Shown: positions 26,086-36,890 of the stretch, one piece after another
How positions within the stretch are numbered: the stretch's first letter is position 1
Layout of the letters: every line of letters begins with the position of its first letter
From: Aeromicrobium phoceense
GTDB lineage: Bacteria; Actinomycetota; Actinomycetes; Propionibacteriales; Nocardioidaceae
Direction of reading: 5' to 3'
NCBI RefSeq assembly: GCF_013868155.1
Contig: NZ_JACEOG010000001.1
Location: 1,116,001-1,180,000 of the forward strand
DNA length: 64,000 bases
The notes under the pieces: generated by a model
Told to the model about the DNA's origin: nothing
Databases searched by the model: none
Seen by the model: the letters and a program-made list of their open reading frames with translations, nothing else
Translations under genes and position numbers: made by a program

Positions 26086-26198
26086 ACACTAAGTGTTACC
26101 TAACTCACACGCGTGGTCCACGCGGTTACTAGAGTGATCGCAGTGAGCCTGTGAAGATCTTCACAAGGTTCGTCCGAGGGTGATCGTCCGAGGGTGAT
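26086..26198 (+). promoter_or_regulatory. nuo operon promoter/leader region with several small repeats
   Basis: The 132-base gap before nuoA is less GC-rich than its surroundings. It holds ACACT-A-AGTGT (26086-26096), CGCGTGG-T-CCACGCG (26110-26124), a candidate -10 TAGAGT (26130-26135) without a clear -35, a Rex-type palindrome (26150-26165), and a 14-base tandem repeat CGTCCGAGGGTGAT (26171-26184 and 26185-26198). The nuoA RBS (GGAGG) follows. Confidence 0.6.
26150..26165. promoter_or_regulatory. Rex-type redox operator upstream of nuoA
   Basis: TGTGAAGATCTTCACA is a perfect 16-base palindrome that matches the core of the known Rex operator (TTGTGAA-N4-TTCACAA), with the outer A present on the right and C in place of T on the left. 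It lies about 15 bases after a possible -10 box and 42 bases before the nuoA start. Rex represses genes of respiration when NADH is high; nuo is a known Rex target in Streptomyces (family knowledge). Confidence 0.75.
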
Positions 26199-26207
26199 GG
26201 AGGTGCC

Positions 26208-26567
26208 GTGAACGAGTACATCCCGATCTTGGTGCTGGGCGGACTCGCGTTGGCATTCGCGCTGTTCAGCGTCGGCATCGCGCCGTTCACCGGACCCGCC
26301 CGGTACAACCGGGCCAAGATGGACCGCTACGAGTCCGGCATCGAGCCGAGCCCGCTGCCCGAGGGTGGCGGCAAGGTCTCGATCAAGTACTTCTTCACGG
26401 CGATGATGTTCATCGTCTTCGACATCGAGATCGTGTTCCTCTACCCGTTCGCCGTCGTCTTCGACGAGCTCAGCTGGTTCGCGTTCTTCGCCGTCATGCT
26501 CTTCCTGCTCAACATCACGATCGCGTACGTCTATGAGTGGCGGCGCGGGGGAATGGACTGGACCTGA
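26208..26567 (+). CDS. nuoA: NADH-quinone oxidoreductase subunit A
   Basis: 119 aa membrane subunit of complex I with three spans ([58 protein letters not shown]). The conserved ESG region ([13 protein letters not shown]) and the acidic pair in FDIEI are present. GTG 26208 has GATGGAGG upstream. First of 14 nuo genes; its stop overlaps the nuoB start by one base (TGATG). Confidence 0.96.
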   Translation: MNEYIPILVLGGLALAFALFSVGIAPFTGPARYNRAKMDRYESGIEPSPLPEGGGKVSIKYFFTAMMFIVFDIEIVFLYPFAVVFDELSWFAFFAVMLFLLNITIAYVYEWRRGGMDWT

Positions 26568-27121
26568 TGGGCCTCGAGGAAAAACTCCCCAGTGGCGTCC
26601 TGCTCTCGACCGTCGAGGGCCTGGCCGGCTACTTCCGCAAGGCGTCGTTCTGGCCGGCCACGTTCGGCCTGGCCTGCTGCGCCATCGAGATGATGACGTT
26701 CGGCGCGCCGCGCTACGACTCCGGCCGGTTCGGCATGGAGGTCTTCCGGCCGTCGCCCCGCCAGGCCGACCTGATGATCGTCGCGGGCCGCGTCAGCCAG
26801 AAGATGGCGCCCGTCCTGCGCCAGATCTACGACCAGATGCCCGGCCCCAAGTGGGTGCTCGCGATGGGCGTCTGCGCCAGCTCGGGCGGCATGTTCAACA
26901 ACTACGCGATCGTCCAGGGTGTCGACCACGTCGTCCCGGTCGACATGTACCTGCCCGGCTGCCCGCCGCGCCCCGAGATGCTGATCGACGCGATCTTCAA
27001 GCTCCGCGACTCGATCCAGCACACGCAGCTGGGCGCCGACCGCACCGCCGAGATCCGCGAGCAGGAGGCCGCCGCCCTGGCCGCCCTGCCCACCTCCGCA
27101 CAGACTGGGTTGCTTCGATGA
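26567..27121 (+). CDS. nuoB: NADH-quinone oxidoreductase subunit B
   Basis: 184 aa peripheral subunit carrying cluster N2, the last iron-sulfur centre before quinone. Ligands C37/C38 ([10 protein letters not shown]), C103 (MGVCASSGG) and C132 (LPGCPPRPE) are all present. ATG 26567 shares a base with the nuoA stop. A longer frame start upstream is not needed. Stop overlaps the nuoC start (ATGA 27118-27121). Confidence 0.97.
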   Translation: MGLEEKLPSGVLLSTVEGLAGYFRKASFWPATFGLACCAIEMMTFGAPRYDSGRFGMEVFRPSPRQADLMIVAGRVSQKMAPVLRQIYDQMPGPKWVLAMGVCASSGGMFNNYAIVQGVDHVVPVDMYLPGCPPRPEMLIDAIFKLRDSIQHTQLGADRTAEIREQEAAALAALPTSAQTGLLR

Positions 27122-27831
27122 GCGACGAGACCCAGGACGCGTCGCACGAGACGCGGGCCGAGCTGAAGAAGAGCGACGCCACCGAGCTCGAGGTCATCGA
27201 GGTCCGCGAGGGCGCCTTCGGCGTCCACGGCACCGGCGACACCAGCGGCTTCGGCGGCCTGCGCCGCCCGGTGGTCATGCCGGGCGCATCGCTTCCGCCC
27301 TACGGCGGCTGGTTCGACGAGGTCGCTGAGCGGCTCGCCGGCGGTGAGGGCCTGGCCGACGCGATCGAGCAGGTCGTCGTCGACCGCGGCGAGATCACCT
27401 TCTTCATCCGCCGCGAGAAGCTGCTCCAAGCGGCGCAGCACCTGCGCGACGACGCGGGCCTGCGCTTCGAGCTCTTCAGCGGCGTCAGCGGCGTGCACTA
27501 CCCGAACGAGACGGGCCGTGAGCTGCACGCGGTCTACCACCTGCTCTCGATGACCCACAACCGCCGGATCCGGCTCGAGGTCGTGTGCCCCGACGAGGAC
27601 CCGCACGTGCCGAGCGTCGTGGGCGTCTACCCCACCGCCGACTGGCACGAGCGCGAGGTGTGGGACATGTTCGGGCTCCAGTTCGACGGGCACCCGCACC
27701 TGACCCGCATCCTCATGCCCGACGACTGGCCGGGCCACCCCCAGCGCAAGGACTATCCGCTGGGCGGCATCGACGTGGAGTTCAAGGGCGGCTTCATCCC
27801 CGCCCCGGACAACCGAAGGAGCTACTCATGA
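27118..27831 (+). CDS. nuoC: NADH-quinone oxidoreductase subunit C
   Basis: 237 aa. The Complex1_30kDa signature [21 protein letters not shown] is clear and the C-terminus [10 protein letters not shown]...DNRRSYS matches the usual end of actinobacterial NuoC. The N-terminal ~60 residues are charged and variable. Its last 69 bases are the first copy of a three-fold repeated sequence, and its TGA overlaps an ATG (ATGA 27828-27831) that opens a 44-codon ORF instead of nuoD. The protein itself looks complete. Confidence 0.96.
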   Translation: MSDETQDASHETRAELKKSDATELEVIEVREGAFGVHGTGDTSGFGGLRRPVVMPGASLPPYGGWFDEVAERLAGGEGLADAIEQVVVDRGEITFFIRREKLLQAAQHLRDDAGLRFELFSGVSGVHYPNETGRELHAVYHLLSMTHNRRIRLEVVCPDEDPHVPSVVGVYPTADWHEREVWDMFGLQFDGHPHLTRILMPDDWPGHPQRKDYPLGGIDVEFKGGFIPAPDNRRSYS

Positions 27832-28089
27832 GAGCCGCCCAGCGGGTAGCCCCGGGACGCTCCGTTGAATCGCTCGCTCCGCTCGCAGTGCTGGGCGGCA
27901 TCGACGTGGAGTTCAAGGGCGGCTTCATCCCCGCCCCGGACAACCGAAGGAGCTACTCATGAGAGCCGCCCAGCGGGTAGCCCCGGGACGCTCCGTTGAA
28001 TCGCTCGCTCCGCTCGCAGTGCTGGGCGGCATCGACGTGGAGTTCAAGGGCGGCTTCATCCCCGCCCCGGACAACCGAAGGAGCTACTC
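27759..28089 (+). repeat. 131-bp tandem repeat at the nuoC-nuoD junction
   Basis: A 69-bp block from the nuoC 3' end occurs three times (27759-27827, 27890-27958, 28021-28089), separated by two identical 62-bp spacers (27828-27889 and 27959-28020); the period is exactly 131 bp. The blocks appear identical by reading. Spacer and block carry inverted arms GCCGCCCAGC (27834-27843) and GCTGGGCGGC (27890-27899). Each block keeps the RBS AAGGAG. The third block joins nuoD. Confidence 0.95.
27828..27962 (+). CDS. 44-codon ORF made by the nuoC 3' duplication (copy 1)
   Basis: ATG 27828 overlaps the nuoC stop (ATGA) and has AAGGAG at 27816-27821, an ideal distance. The product has ~20 new residues ([20 protein letters not shown]) followed by VL and then a copy of the NuoC C-terminus. 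Its stop again overlaps the next ATG (27959). Whether it is translated into a stable peptide is unknown; it may only pass ribosomes along. Confidence 0.5.
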   Translation: MRAAQRVAPGRSVESLAPLAVLGGIDVEFKGGFIPAPDNRRSYS

Positions 28090-28093
28090 CTGA
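27959..28093 (+). CDS. 44-codon ORF made by the nuoC 3' duplication (copy 2)
   Basis: Encodes the same 44 residues as the ORF at 27828; the only base difference noted is the last serine codon (TCC, not TCA). RBS AAGGAG is at 27947-27952. The TGA (28091-28093) overlaps the nuoD ATG by one base, so nuoC, the two small ORFs and nuoD form an unbroken chain of overlapping stops and starts. Confidence 0.5.
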   Translation: MRAAQRVAPGRSVESLAPLAVLGGIDVEFKGGFIPAPDNRRSYS

Positions 28094-29424
28094 TGGTCAC
28101 CACCGACCCGTACGCGGGCACCTCCGAGTCCACCTCCGGCCAGGTCTTCAACGTCACCGGCGGCGACTGGGACACGATCGAGGCCGACGCCCTCGAGGGC
28201 GACCGCCTCGTCATCAACATGGGCCCGCAGCACCCGTCCACGCACGGCGTGCTGCGCCTCATCCTGGAGATCGACGGCGAGCAGGTGCACGACGCCCGCG
28301 CCGGCATCGGCTACCTGCACACCGGCATCGAGAAGAACATGGAGTTCCGCACCTGGACCCAGGGCGTGACCTTCTGCACCCGCATGGACTACGTCGCGCC
28401 GTTCTCCACGGAGGCCGCGTACGTCGGCGCCGTCGAGCGCCTGCTCGGCGTGGAGGACCAGATCACCGAGCGCGCCCAGATCATCCGCGTGATGCTGCTC
28501 GAGCTCAACCGCATCTCCAGCCACCTCGTGGCGATCGCCACCGGCGGCATGGAGATCGGCGCGCTCACCGTGATGACGTGCGGCTTCCGCGACCGCGAGG
28601 AGATCCTCAAGGCGTTCGAGCTCATCACCGGCCTGCGCATGAACCATGCGTACTTCCGCCCGGGTGGCGTGGCCCAGGACCTCCCGGAGGGCACCACGGG
28701 CGAGCTGCGCGACCTCGTCGCCCTGCTGAAGAAGCGCCTCCCCGAGTACGCCGCCCTCTGCAACGCCAACCCCATCTTCAAGGGCCGGCTCAAGAACGTC
28801 GGCCACCTCGACCTCGCCGGCGTGCTGGCCCTGGGCATCACCGGGCCGATCCTGCGCTCGACGGGTCTGGACTGGGACCTGCGCCGCACGCAGCCGTACT
28901 GGGGCTACGACTCCTACGAGTTCGACGTGATCACCCGCGACGAGCCCGACGCCTACGGCCGCTTCATGATCCGCCAGCTGGAGATGTGGGAGTCGCTGCG
29001 CATCGTCGAGCAGTGCATCGAGCGCCTCGACGCCACCGAGGGCCAGCCCGTGATGATCGCCGACCGCAAGATCGCCTGGCCCGCGCAGCTCTCGGTGGGT
29101 GCGGACGGCCAGGGCAACTCGCCCGAGCACATCCGCCACATCATGGGCGAGTCCATGGAGGCGCTGATCCACCACTTCAAGCTGGTCACCGAGGGCTTCC
29201 GGGTGCCGGCCGGGCAGGTCTACTTCCCGATCGAGTCGCCCAAGGGCGAGATCGCGTGCCACGCGGTCTCCGACGGCGGCACCCGCCCGTTCCGCGTCCA
29301 CTTCCGCGAGCCGTCGTTCGTGAACCTGCAGGGCGTCTCCGCGATGAGCGAGGGCGGCATGCTGTCCGACGTCATCGTCGCGGTGGCATCCATCGACCCC
29401 GTCATGGGAGGCGTTGATCGATGA
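28093..29424 (+). CDS. nuoD: NADH-quinone oxidoreductase subunit D
   Basis: 443 aa 49-kDa subunit that helps form the quinone site. [19 protein letters not shown], the [12 protein letters not shown] block, and the C-terminal [15 protein letters not shown] and [20 protein letters not shown] are typical. ATG 28093 has AAGGAG (28078-28083) 9 bases upstream, supplied by the third repeat block. Stop overlaps the nuoE start (ATGA 29421-29424). Confidence 0.96.
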   Translation: MVTTDPYAGTSESTSGQVFNVTGGDWDTIEADALEGDRLVINMGPQHPSTHGVLRLILEIDGEQVHDARAGIGYLHTGIEKNMEFRTWTQGVTFCTRMDYVAPFSTEAAYVGAVERLLGVEDQITERAQIIRVMLLELNRISSHLVAIATGGMEIGALTVMTCGFRDREEILKAFELITGLRMNHAYFRPGGVAQDLPEGTTGELRDLVALLKKRLPEYAALCNANPIFKGRLKNVGHLDLAGVLALGITGPILRSTGLDWDLRRTQPYWGYDSYEFDVITRDEPDAYGRFMIRQLEMWESLRIVEQCIERLDATEGQPVMIADRKIAWPAQLSVGADGQGNSPEHIRHIMGESMEALIHHFKLVTEGFRVPAGQVYFPIESPKGEIACHAVSDGGTRPFRVHFREPSFVNLQGVSAMSEGGMLSDVIVAVASIDPVMGGVDR

Positions 29425-30233
29425 CCGAGCAGATTTCTGAAGGCCTTTCGGAGACCACGGTGGCCGAGCTGCGCGAGCTCGCGGCCCGGTACCCCCAGGC
29501 GCGCAGCGCGCTGCTGCCGATGCTGCACATCGTGCAGTCGGAGCAGGGCCGCGTGACGGCCGAGGGCATCGAGGTGTGCGGGCAGATCCTGGGCCTCACC
29601 GAGGCCGAGGTCAGCGCCGTCGCCACCTTCTACACGATGTACAAGCGGCGCCCCATGGGCACGCACCACGTCGGCGTCTGCACCAACACCCTGTGCGCCG
29701 TGATGGGTGGCGACGAGATCTTCGAGCGCCTGTGCGGTCACCTCGACGTCGGCAACGACGAGACCACCGAGGACGGCCGGATCACGCTGGAGCGCGTCGA
29801 GTGCAACGCGGCCTGCGACTTCGCGCCGGTGATGATGGTCAACTGGGAGTTCTTCGACAACCAGACCCCCGAGTCCGCGATCGACGTCGTCGACAAGCTC
29901 CGCTCCGGTGAGACGGTCCAGTCCACTCGCGGCGCCACGATCACCTCGTGGCGCGAGGCCGAGCGGGTCATCGGCGGCTTCGAGGATGGCCTGGTCGACG
30001 AGGGACCGGCCGCCGGCCCCGCGTCGCTCGTGGGCCTGGAGATCGCCGACCAGCGTGGCTGGGCCGCCCCGCCGCTGGACGCCTCGGGAACCGAGGCTCG
30101 ACCCGAGTCGACCACCGAGGCGGTCGCCGAGGCCGACACGAGCCGGGCGGAGTCCGAGACCGTGGCCGAGCAGACCGACACCGACGTCGAGGGTGGCGCC
30201 GACCTGCAGGAGAGCGAGGGCGTCGATGACTGA
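29421..30233 (+). CDS. nuoE: NADH-quinone oxidoreductase subunit E
   Basis: 270 aa. The first ~165 residues are the thioredoxin-like 24-kDa subunit with a [2Fe-2S] site: C87, C92 ([12 protein letters not shown]), C128 and C132 ([10 protein letters not shown]). The rest is an acidic, low-complexity tail of about 100 residues, common in actinobacterial NuoE and of unknown use. Its last 8 bases overlap nuoF. Confidence 0.95.
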   Translation: MTEQISEGLSETTVAELRELAARYPQARSALLPMLHIVQSEQGRVTAEGIEVCGQILGLTEAEVSAVATFYTMYKRRPMGTHHVGVCTNTLCAVMGGDEIFERLCGHLDVGNDETTEDGRITLERVECNAACDFAPVMMVNWEFFDNQTPESAIDVVDKLRSGETVQSTRGATITSWREAERVIGGFEDGLVDEGPAAGPASLVGLEIADQRGWAAPPLDASGTEARPESTTEAVAEADTSRAESETVAEQTDTDVEGGADLQESEGVDD

Positions 30234-31536
30234 CACGCTGACCCCGGTCCTGACCGCCAACTGGGCCGACGACCGCGCCTGGACGCTCGACGCCTACACG
30301 GCGCGCGGCGGCTACCGAGGCCTGGAGAAGGCCCTCACGATGGACCCCGACGCCATCATCGAGGAGGTCAAGGACGCCGGCCTGCGCGGTCGCGGCGGCG
30401 CCGGCTTCCCGACCGGCATGAAGTGGGGCTTCATCCCGCAGGACAACCCGAACCCGAAGTACCTCGTTGTCAACGCCGACGAGTCCGAGCCGGGCACCTG
30501 CAAGGACATCCCGCTCATGATGGCCAACCCGCACGTGCTGGTCGAGGGCGTCATCATCTCCTCGCGCGCGATCCGGGCGAACACGGCGTTCATCTACGTG
30601 CGCGGCGAGGTCCTGCACGTCATCCGCCGCCTCCGCGCCGCCGTGCGCGAGGCCTACGAGGCCGGACACCTGGGACGCGACATCCACGGCACCGGCTACG
30701 ACCTCGACCTGATCGTGCACGCCGGCGCCGGCGCGTACATCTGCGGGGAGGAGACGGCGCTGCTCGACTCCCTCGAGGGCCGCCGCGGCCAGCCCCGCCT
30801 GCGTCCGCCGTTCCCCGCCGTCGCGGGCCTGTACGCCTCGCCCACCGTCGTCAACAACGTCGAGTCGGTCGCGTCCGTCCCGGGCATCATCGCCGGCGGC
30901 GCCGACTGGTTCGCCTCGATGGGCACCGAGAAGTCGAAGGGCCACGGCATCTTCAGCCTCTCGGGCCACGTCGCCAGGCCCGGTCAGTACGAGGCCCCCC
31001 TGGGCATCACGCTGCGCGAGCTGCTCGAGCTCGGCGGCGGCATGCGCGAGGGCTCCGAGCTGAAGTTCTGGACCCCGGGCGGCTCGTCCACCCCGCTGCT
31101 CACGGCCGAGCACCTCGACGTCCCGCTCGACTTCGAGGGCGTCGGTGCCGCGGGCTCGATGCTGGGCACCCGCGCCCTGCAGATCTTCGACCAGACCACC
31201 TCGGTCGTGCGGTGCGTCCTGCGCTGGACCGAGTTCTACAAGCACGAGTCCTGCGGCAAGTGCACCCCGTGCCGCGAGGGCACGTGGTGGCTCGTCCAGA
31301 CCCTGCGCCGGATCGACGAGGGCCAGGGCCAGCCGGGCGACATCGCGCTGCTGCTCGACCTGTGCGACAACATCCTCGGTCGCGCGTTCTGCGCCCTGGG
31401 CGACGGCGCGACCAGCCCGATCACCTCGGCCATCCAGTACTTCCGCGAGGAGTTCGAGGCCGGCATGACCACGGCGAGCCGCGACCTCTTCCCGCCCGCC
31501 GCCTCGACCCTGTTCGCGAAGGAGGCCGTCCGGTGA
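30226..31536 (+). CDS. nuoF: NADH-quinone oxidoreductase subunit F
   Basis: 436 aa NADH- and FMN-binding subunit. [16 protein letters not shown] binds [20 protein letters not shown] and [18 protein letters not shown] bind FMN. The N3 [4Fe-4S] ligands are C343, C346, C349 ([11 protein letters not shown]) and C389 (FCALGDGA). ATG 30226 lies within the end of nuoE; the longer open frame is a shadow. Stop overlaps nuoG (GTGA 31533-31536). Confidence 0.96.
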   Translation: MTDTLTPVLTANWADDRAWTLDAYTARGGYRGLEKALTMDPDAIIEEVKDAGLRGRGGAGFPTGMKWGFIPQDNPNPKYLVVNADESEPGTCKDIPLMMANPHVLVEGVIISSRAIRANTAFIYVRGEVLHVIRRLRAAVREAYEAGHLGRDIHGTGYDLDLIVHAGAGAYICGEETALLDSLEGRRGQPRLRPPFPAVAGLYASPTVVNNVESVASVPGIIAGGADWFASMGTEKSKGHGIFSLSGHVARPGQYEAPLGITLRELLELGGGMREGSELKFWTPGGSSTPLLTAEHLDVPLDFEGVGAAGSMLGTRALQIFDQTTSVVRCVLRWTEFYKHESCGKCTPCREGTWWLVQTLRRIDEGQGQPGDIALLLDLCDNILGRAFCALGDGATSPITSAIQYFREEFEAGMTTASRDLFPPAASTLFAKEAVR

Positions 31537-33923
31537 CCGTCACCGAGCCGAACCCCACCGACACGACGCCCGTCGACCTGGTCACGCTGTCGATCGACGA
31601 CGTCGACGTCAGCGTCCCCAAGGGCACGCTGGTGATCCGCGCCGCCGAGCTGATCGGCACCGAGATCCCGCGCTTCTGCGACCACCCGCTGCTCGCCCCC
31701 GCGGGCGCCTGCCGTCAGTGCCTCGTCGAGATCCCCGACGCCGGCAACGGCCGGCCGATGCCGAAGCCCCAGGCCTCGTGCACCCTCGAGGTCGCCCCCG
31801 GCATGGTCGTGCGCACGCAGGTCACGTCGCCGGTCGCCGAGAAGGCCCAGGAGGGCATCCTCGAGTTCCTGCTCGCGAACCACCCGCTCGACTGCCCCGT
31901 CTGCGACAAGGGCGGCGAGTGCCCGCTGCAGAACCAGGCCCTCTCGCACGGCGCGTCCGAGTCGCGCTTCATCGAGACCAAGCGCCTGTTCCCCAAGCCG
32001 CTCCCGCTCTCGAGCAACGTGCTGCTCGACCGCGAGCGCTGCGTCCTGTGCCAGCGCTGCACGCGCTTCCAGTCCGAGATCGCCGGCGACCCGTTCATCG
32101 CCCTGCTCGAGCGCGGGGCCCATCAGCAGATCGGCATCGCCGAGGACGTCCCGTTCGGGTCGTACTTCAGCGGCAACACGATCCAGATCTGCCCCGTGGG
32201 CGCGCTCACCAGCGCCGACTACCGCTTCCGCTCGCGCCCGTTCGACCTGATCAGCGTCCCCTCGGTCTCCGAGCACGACGCCTGCGGTGCGGCGATCCGT
32301 GTCGACCACCGCCGCGGCAAGGTCATGCGCCGGCTCGCCGGCGACGACCCCGAGGTCAACGAGGAGTGGATCACCGACAAGGACCGCTTCGCGTTCACCT
32401 GGTCGCGCCAGGCCGACCGCCTGACGACGCCGCTCGTGCGCAACCCGCAGACCGGTGAGCTCGAGCCCACCTCGTGGCCCGGTGCGCTCGCCGTCGCGGC
32501 GCGGGGTCTGGCCGCCGCGGCCGGCAAGGGCGTGCTGACCGGCGGTCGCCTCACGGTCGAGGACGCCTACGCCTACGCCAAGTTCGCCCGCGTGGCCCTC
32601 GGCACCAACAACATCGACTTCCGCACCCGGGCCACGGCCAAGGAGGAGACCGAGTTCCTCGCGGCGAAGGTCGCCGGCACGCCGGTCGGCGTCCGCTTCG
32701 CCGACCTCGAGCGCGCCTCCACCGTGGTCCTCGTGGGCCTCGAGCCCGAGGACGAGGCCGGCACTCTGTTCCTGCGTCTGCGCAAGGCGAGCCGCAAGGG
32801 CGTGAACGTCATCGCTCTCGGCACGCACGCCACGCGCGGCCTGACGAAGATGAACGGCACCCTCGTGCCCACGGTGCCCGGGAGCGAGCCCGAGGCGCTG
32901 GCCGCCCTCGAGCTTCCCGCAGGCAGCGTCATCCTGGCCGGCGAGCGCCTGGCCGCGGTGCCCGGTGGCCTGTCCGCCGTGGCCGCCAAGGCCGATGAGA
33001 CCGGTGCCCGCTGGGCGTGGGTCCCGCGCCGTGCCGGCGACCGCAGCGCCCTTGACGCGGGCTGCCTGCCCACCGTCCTGCCCGGTGGCCGCCCCGTGGC
33101 GTCCGCCGAGGCGCGCGCCGACGTGGCCGCCGACTGGGGCGTCGCGAGCCTGCCCGACGAGGCCGGCCTCGACACCGACGCGATCATCGCGGCGGCGGCG
33201 TCCGGTGAGCTGGGAGCACTCGTGGTTGGCGGTGTCGACCTCGACGACCTGGCCGATCCCGCGGCCGCACGCGAGGCCCTGCGCGCCGTCGGCTTCCTGG
33301 TGAGCCTCGAGGTGCGCGAGTCCGCCGTCACCGAGTTGGCCGACGTGGTCCTGCCCGTCGCGCCCCCGGTGGAGAAGGCCGGCACGTTCGTGAACTGGGA
33401 GGGTCGCCCGCGGCCGTTCGCCAAGGTCCTCTTCGACGCTCCTTCCCTGCCCGACGTGCGCGTGCTCGCCGGCATCGCCGAGGAGCTCGGCCGCCCGATC
33501 GGCATCCGCACGGTCGACGAGGCCGGCGCCGAGTGGCGTGAGCTCGGCCCTTGGGACGGCAAGCGCGCTGCGTTCCGCGCCCGCAAGCAGGCCGCGCCCC
33601 GGTCGGCCGCGAAGAAGGTCGTCCTCGACACCTGGAAGCTTCTCGTCGACGACGGCCGCCTCCAGGACGGCGCCGACTTCTACCGCCAGACCGCTCGCCA
33701 GCCCGTCCTGCGCGCCAGCGAGGCCACACTGCTCGCCGCCGGCGTGCAGCCGGGCGGCCCCGCCACGCTGACCGGACCCACCGGATCGGCCACGTTCGTG
33801 GCCGAGGCGGCCTTCATGCCCGACGGGGTCGTGTGGGCGCCCACCAACTCCGGCGTGAACCTCGGCGCCGCCACCGGAGCCGGTCACGGCGCCCGCGTCG
33901 TCCTGTCGGGAGGGGTTTCCTGA
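31533..33923 (+). CDS. nuoG: NADH-quinone oxidoreductase subunit G
   Basis: 796 aa iron-sulfur subunit. The N-terminal [2Fe-2S] domain ([22 protein letters not shown]), the His-Cys ligand region ([17 protein letters not shown]), two further cysteine sets ([20 protein letters not shown]) and a molybdopterin-oxidoreductase-like C-terminal domain are seen in order. GTG 31533 overlaps the nuoF stop. The C-terminal third is Ala/Val rich and more variable than the rest. Confidence 0.96.
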   Translation: MTVTEPNPTDTTPVDLVTLSIDDVDVSVPKGTLVIRAAELIGTEIPRFCDHPLLAPAGACRQCLVEIPDAGNGRPMPKPQASCTLEVAPGMVVRTQVTSPVAEKAQEGILEFLLANHPLDCPVCDKGGECPLQNQALSHGASESRFIETKRLFPKPLPLSSNVLLDRERCVLCQRCTRFQSEIAGDPFIALLERGAHQQIGIAEDVPFGSYFSGNTIQICPVGALTSADYRFRSRPFDLISVPSVSEHDACGAAIRVDHRRGKVMRRLAGDDPEVNEEWITDKDRFAFTWSRQADRLTTPLVRNPQTGELEPTSWPGALAVAARGLAAAAGKGVLTGGRLTVEDAYAYAKFARVALGTNNIDFRTRATAKEETEFLAAKVAGTPVGVRFADLERASTVVLVGLEPEDEAGTLFLRLRKASRKGVNVIALGTHATRGLTKMNGTLVPTVPGSEPEALAALELPAGSVILAGERLAAVPGGLSAVAAKADETGARWAWVPRRAGDRSALDAGCLPTVLPGGRPVASAEARADVAADWGVASLPDEAGLDTDAIIAAAASGELGALVVGGVDLDDLADPAAAREALRAVGFLVSLEVRESAVTELADVVLPVAPPVEKAGTFVNWEGRPRPFAKVLFDAPSLPDVRVLAGIAEELGRPIGIRTVDEAGAEWRELGPWDGKRAAFRARKQAAPRSAAKKVVLDTWKLLVDDGRLQDGADFYRQTARQPVLRASEATLLAAGVQPGGPATLTGPTGSATFVAEAAFMPDGVVWAPTNSGVNLGAATGAGHGARVVLSGGVS

Positions 33924-35191
33924 TGGAGCTCTTCGGCAACGATCCCTGGTGGGTGGTGGCGCTCAAGGCGCTGCTGATCTTCGTCTTCCTCGTCCTCTAC
34001 ACGCTCTTCAACATCTGGTTCGAGCGTCGTGTCGTGGCGCGGATGCAGCACCGCATCGGCCCCAACGTCAACGGCCCGTTCGGCCTGCTGCAGAGCCTCG
34101 CCGACGGCGTGAAGCTGGGCCTGAAGGAGGAGATCTTCCCGAAGGCCGCCGACAAGGTCGTCTACTACATCGCGCCGATCATCGCGGTCGTGCCGTCGTT
34201 CCTGGCCTGGGCGGTCATCCCGTTCGGCCCGGTGGTCAACTTCTTCGGCCACGAGACGCCCCTGCAGCTGACCGACCTGCCCGTCGCGGTGCTCTACATC
34301 CTCGCGGTCACCTCGGTCGGCGTGTACGGGATCGTCCTGGCCGGCTGGTCCTCCGGCTCGATCTACGCCCTGCTGGGCGGCCTGCGCTCCAGCGCCCAGG
34401 TGATCAGCTACGAGGTCGCGATGGGCCTGGCGCTGGTCACGGTCTTCATCTACGCCGGCTCCATGTCGACGTCGGAGATCGTCGCGGCGCAGGAGGACAT
34501 CTGGTTCTTCATCCCGCTGCTGCCGTCGTTCATCATCTACGTCATCGCGATGGTCGGCGAGACCAACCGCGCCCCGTTCGACCTCCCCGAGGCCGAGGGC
34601 GAGCTCGTGGGCGGCTTCCACACCGAGTACTCGTCGTTCAAGTTCGCGATGTTCTTCCTGGCCGAGTACATCAACATGGTCACCGTCGCGGCGCTGGCGA
34701 CCACGATGTTCCTCGGCGGCTGGCGCGCGCCGTTCGGCATCGCCCAGATCTGGGAGGGCGCCAACGAGGGCTACTGGCCCGTCCTGTGGTTCTTCCTCAA
34801 GACGCTCGGCTTCATCTTCATGTACATCTGGCTGCGCGGCACCCTGCCCCGCATGCGCTACGACCAGTTCATGCACTTCGGCTGGAAGTGGCTCATCCCG
34901 ATCGCGCTCGGCTGGATCGTCGCCCTGGCGTTCATCCGCAAGCTCCAGGTCGAGGACATGCTCGACCAGAACGCCATGCTCGTGGCCGCCGGAGTCGCCG
35001 GCGCGCTGCTGCTCATCACCTTCTTCCTGCCCACGCGGGACGAGGAGGACGAGGAGCTCGAGCCCGAACCGCAGGAGTTCGACGCCTTCGCCGGTGGCTA
35101 CCCGGTGCCGCCGCTGCCCTCGCAGCGCGACGCCATGGCCGCCGCACCGACCACCACCTCGCAGCCCACTGATGGGGGAGAAGCGCGATGA
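33923..35191 (+). CDS. nuoH: NADH-quinone oxidoreductase subunit H
   Basis: 422 aa, about eight to nine membrane spans; the subunit that links the quinone site to the proton pumps. Signatures: [81 protein letters not shown] hydrophilic tail of ~50 residues rich in E and P follows the last span. ATG 33923 shares a base with the nuoG stop. Confidence 0.97.
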   Translation: MELFGNDPWWVVALKALLIFVFLVLYTLFNIWFERRVVARMQHRIGPNVNGPFGLLQSLADGVKLGLKEEIFPKAADKVVYYIAPIIAVVPSFLAWAVIPFGPVVNFFGHETPLQLTDLPVAVLYILAVTSVGVYGIVLAGWSSGSIYALLGGLRSSAQVISYEVAMGLALVTVFIYAGSMSTSEIVAAQEDIWFFIPLLPSFIIYVIAMVGETNRAPFDLPEAEGELVGGFHTEYSSFKFAMFFLAEYINMVTVAALATTMFLGGWRAPFGIAQIWEGANEGYWPVLWFFLKTLGFIFMYIWLRGTLPRMRYDQFMHFGWKWLIPIALGWIVALAFIRKLQVEDMLDQNAMLVAAGVAGALLLITFFLPTRDEEDEELEPEPQEFDAFAGGYPVPPLPSQRDAMAAAPTTTSQPTDGGEAR

Positions 35192-35742
35192 CGACACTCA
35201 AGGAGACCCTCTGGGACCCGATCGCCGGCTTCGGCGTGACGTTCCGGACGATGTTCAAGAAGCCGGTCACCGAGAAGTACCCGTTCGAGAAGGTGCCCAC
35301 GGCGCCGCGCTTCCACGGTCGGCACCAGCTGAACCGCTGGCCCGACGGCCTGGAGAAGTGCGTCGGCTGCGAACTGTGCGCGTGGGCCTGCCCCGCCGAC
35401 GCCATCTACGTCGAGGGCGCCAGCAACACCGAGGACGAGCGCTTCAGCCCCGGTGAGCGGTACGGCCGCGTCTACCAGATCAACTACCTGCGCTGCATCC
35501 TGTGCGGCCTGTGCATCGAGGCGTGCCCCACCCGCGCGCTCACGATGACCAACGAGTACGAGCTGGCCGACGACAACCGCGCCGACCTGATCTACGAGAA
35601 GTCCGACCTGCTGGCGCCGCTGCTGCCGGGCATGGTCGAGCCGCCGCACGAGATGCTCATCAGCGACGACCACACGGACTACTACCGCGGGAAGTCGCTG
35701 CCGATCGTGGAGACCACGAGCGGGCCGGAGGCCACGGCGTGA
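35188..35742 (+). CDS. nuoI: NADH-quinone oxidoreductase subunit I
   Basis: 184 aa ferredoxin-like subunit with two [4Fe-4S] clusters (N6a, N6b): C58/C61/C64/C68 in [12 protein letters not shown] and C103/C106/C109/C113 in [12 protein letters not shown]. The N-terminal helix lies along the membrane. ATG 35188 overlaps the nuoH stop and GGGGGAG precedes it. Confidence 0.97.
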   Translation: MTTLKETLWDPIAGFGVTFRTMFKKPVTEKYPFEKVPTAPRFHGRHQLNRWPDGLEKCVGCELCAWACPADAIYVEGASNTEDERFSPGERYGRVYQINYLRCILCGLCIEACPTRALTMTNEYELADDNRADLIYEKSDLLAPLLPGMVEPPHEMLISDDHTDYYRGKSLPIVETTSGPEATA

Positions 35743-36590
35743 CCGCGTTCTGGATCCTCGCCCCGGTGATGGTGCTGGCGGCGATGGGGCTCATCTTCGC
35801 CCGCAAGGCGGTGCACGCGGCGCTGTGCCTGGCGGTCGTGATGATCTGCCTCGCGATGCTCTACGCGGCGCAGGGCGCCCCGTTCCTGTTCGCGGTGCAG
35901 ATCATCGTCTACACCGGCGCCATCATGATGCTGTTCCTCTTCGTGCTGATGCTCGTGGGCGTCGAGACCTCCGACTCGGTCGTGGAGACCATCAAGGGCC
36001 ACCGTGCCGCGGCGGCGATCGTGGGCATCCTGTTCGCGCTGGTGCTGACCACCGCGATCGCGCAGTCGGTGTCCGCCGCCGTCGTCGGCCTCGGCGAGGC
36101 CAACGCGAACGGCAACGTCCACGGCCTCGCCTCGCTGCTGTTCACCAAGTACGTGCTGGCGTTCGAGTTCACCGCCGCGCTGATGATCGTCGCGGTGCTC
36201 GGCGCCATGGTGCTGGCCCACCGCGAGCGCCTCGTCGACCCGCCCACCCAGGCCGAGCTCCAGGCGCGCCGCATGCGCGACTACGCCGAGACCGGCAAGC
36301 ACCCGGGCAACGCGCCGACGCCCGGCGTCTTCGCTCGGCACAACGCCGTCGACACCCCGGCCCTGCTGCCCGACGGCACCCCGCTGCCCGAGTCGGTGCC
36401 CGGCACCCTCGTGTCGCGCCACCAGTTCGAGGTGCACGACGGCGAGGACGTCACCCGCGTGGTGGGCCAGATCTCGGCCAGCGACATCGATCCCGACGCG
36501 CGGCCGCTCACCACCGAGCGCCCCGACGTCGCCAACCCGACCACCGGTGAGGCCACCGGCGGGACCACCGACGAGGAGGACCGCGCATGA
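35739..36590 (+). CDS. nuoJ: NADH-quinone oxidoreductase subunit J
   Basis: 283 aa. The first ~165 residues hold five membrane spans, including [21 protein letters not shown] hydrophilic tail of over 100 residues follows ([21 protein letters not shown] and beyond), which is long compared with proteobacterial NuoJ but common in actinobacteria. GTG 35739 overlaps the nuoI stop, and the stop overlaps nuoK (ATGA 36587-36590). Confidence 0.95.
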   Translation: MTAFWILAPVMVLAAMGLIFARKAVHAALCLAVVMICLAMLYAAQGAPFLFAVQIIVYTGAIMMLFLFVLMLVGVETSDSVVETIKGHRAAAAIVGILFALVLTTAIAQSVSAAVVGLGEANANGNVHGLASLLFTKYVLAFEFTAALMIVAVLGAMVLAHRERLVDPPTQAELQARRMRDYAETGKHPGNAPTPGVFARHNAVDTPALLPDGTPLPESVPGTLVSRHQFEVHDGEDVTRVVGQISASDIDPDARPLTTERPDVANPTTGEATGGTTDEEDRA

Positions 36591-36880
36591 CCGAGTACCT
36601 CACCCTGTCGATGCTGCTCTTCTCGATCGGCGCGGTCGGCGTCCTCGTGCGCCGCAACGCGATCGTCGTGTTCATGTGCGTCGAGCTCATGCTGAACGCC
36701 ACCAACCTCGCGTTCGTCTCGTTCGCGCGCCAGCACGGCAACCTCGACGGTCAGGTCGCGGCGTTCTTCGTCATGGTCGTCGCCGCCGCCGAGGTCACCA
36801 TCGGACTGGCCATCATCGTGTCCATCTACCGCACGCGTCGGACGACTTCGGTCGACGAGGCGAACCTGCTGAAGGCCTGA
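36587..36880 (+). CDS. nuoK: NADH-quinone oxidoreductase subunit K
   Basis: 97 aa with three membrane spans. The conserved glutamates of the proton path lie in [18 protein letters not shown] and [19 protein letters not shown]. Translationally coupled to nuoJ; nuoL begins 10 bases after its stop. Confidence 0.97.
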   Translation: MTEYLTLSMLLFSIGAVGVLVRRNAIVVFMCVELMLNATNLAFVSFARQHGNLDGQVAAFFVMVVAAAEVTIGLAIIVSIYRTRRTTSVDEANLLKA

Positions 36881-36890
36881 GGGAGACGTC

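Noticed and set aside
27759..28089. CRISPR array
   Set aside because: Repeats are 69 bp and spacers are identical, so there is no spacer diversity; the repeat is nuoC coding sequence.
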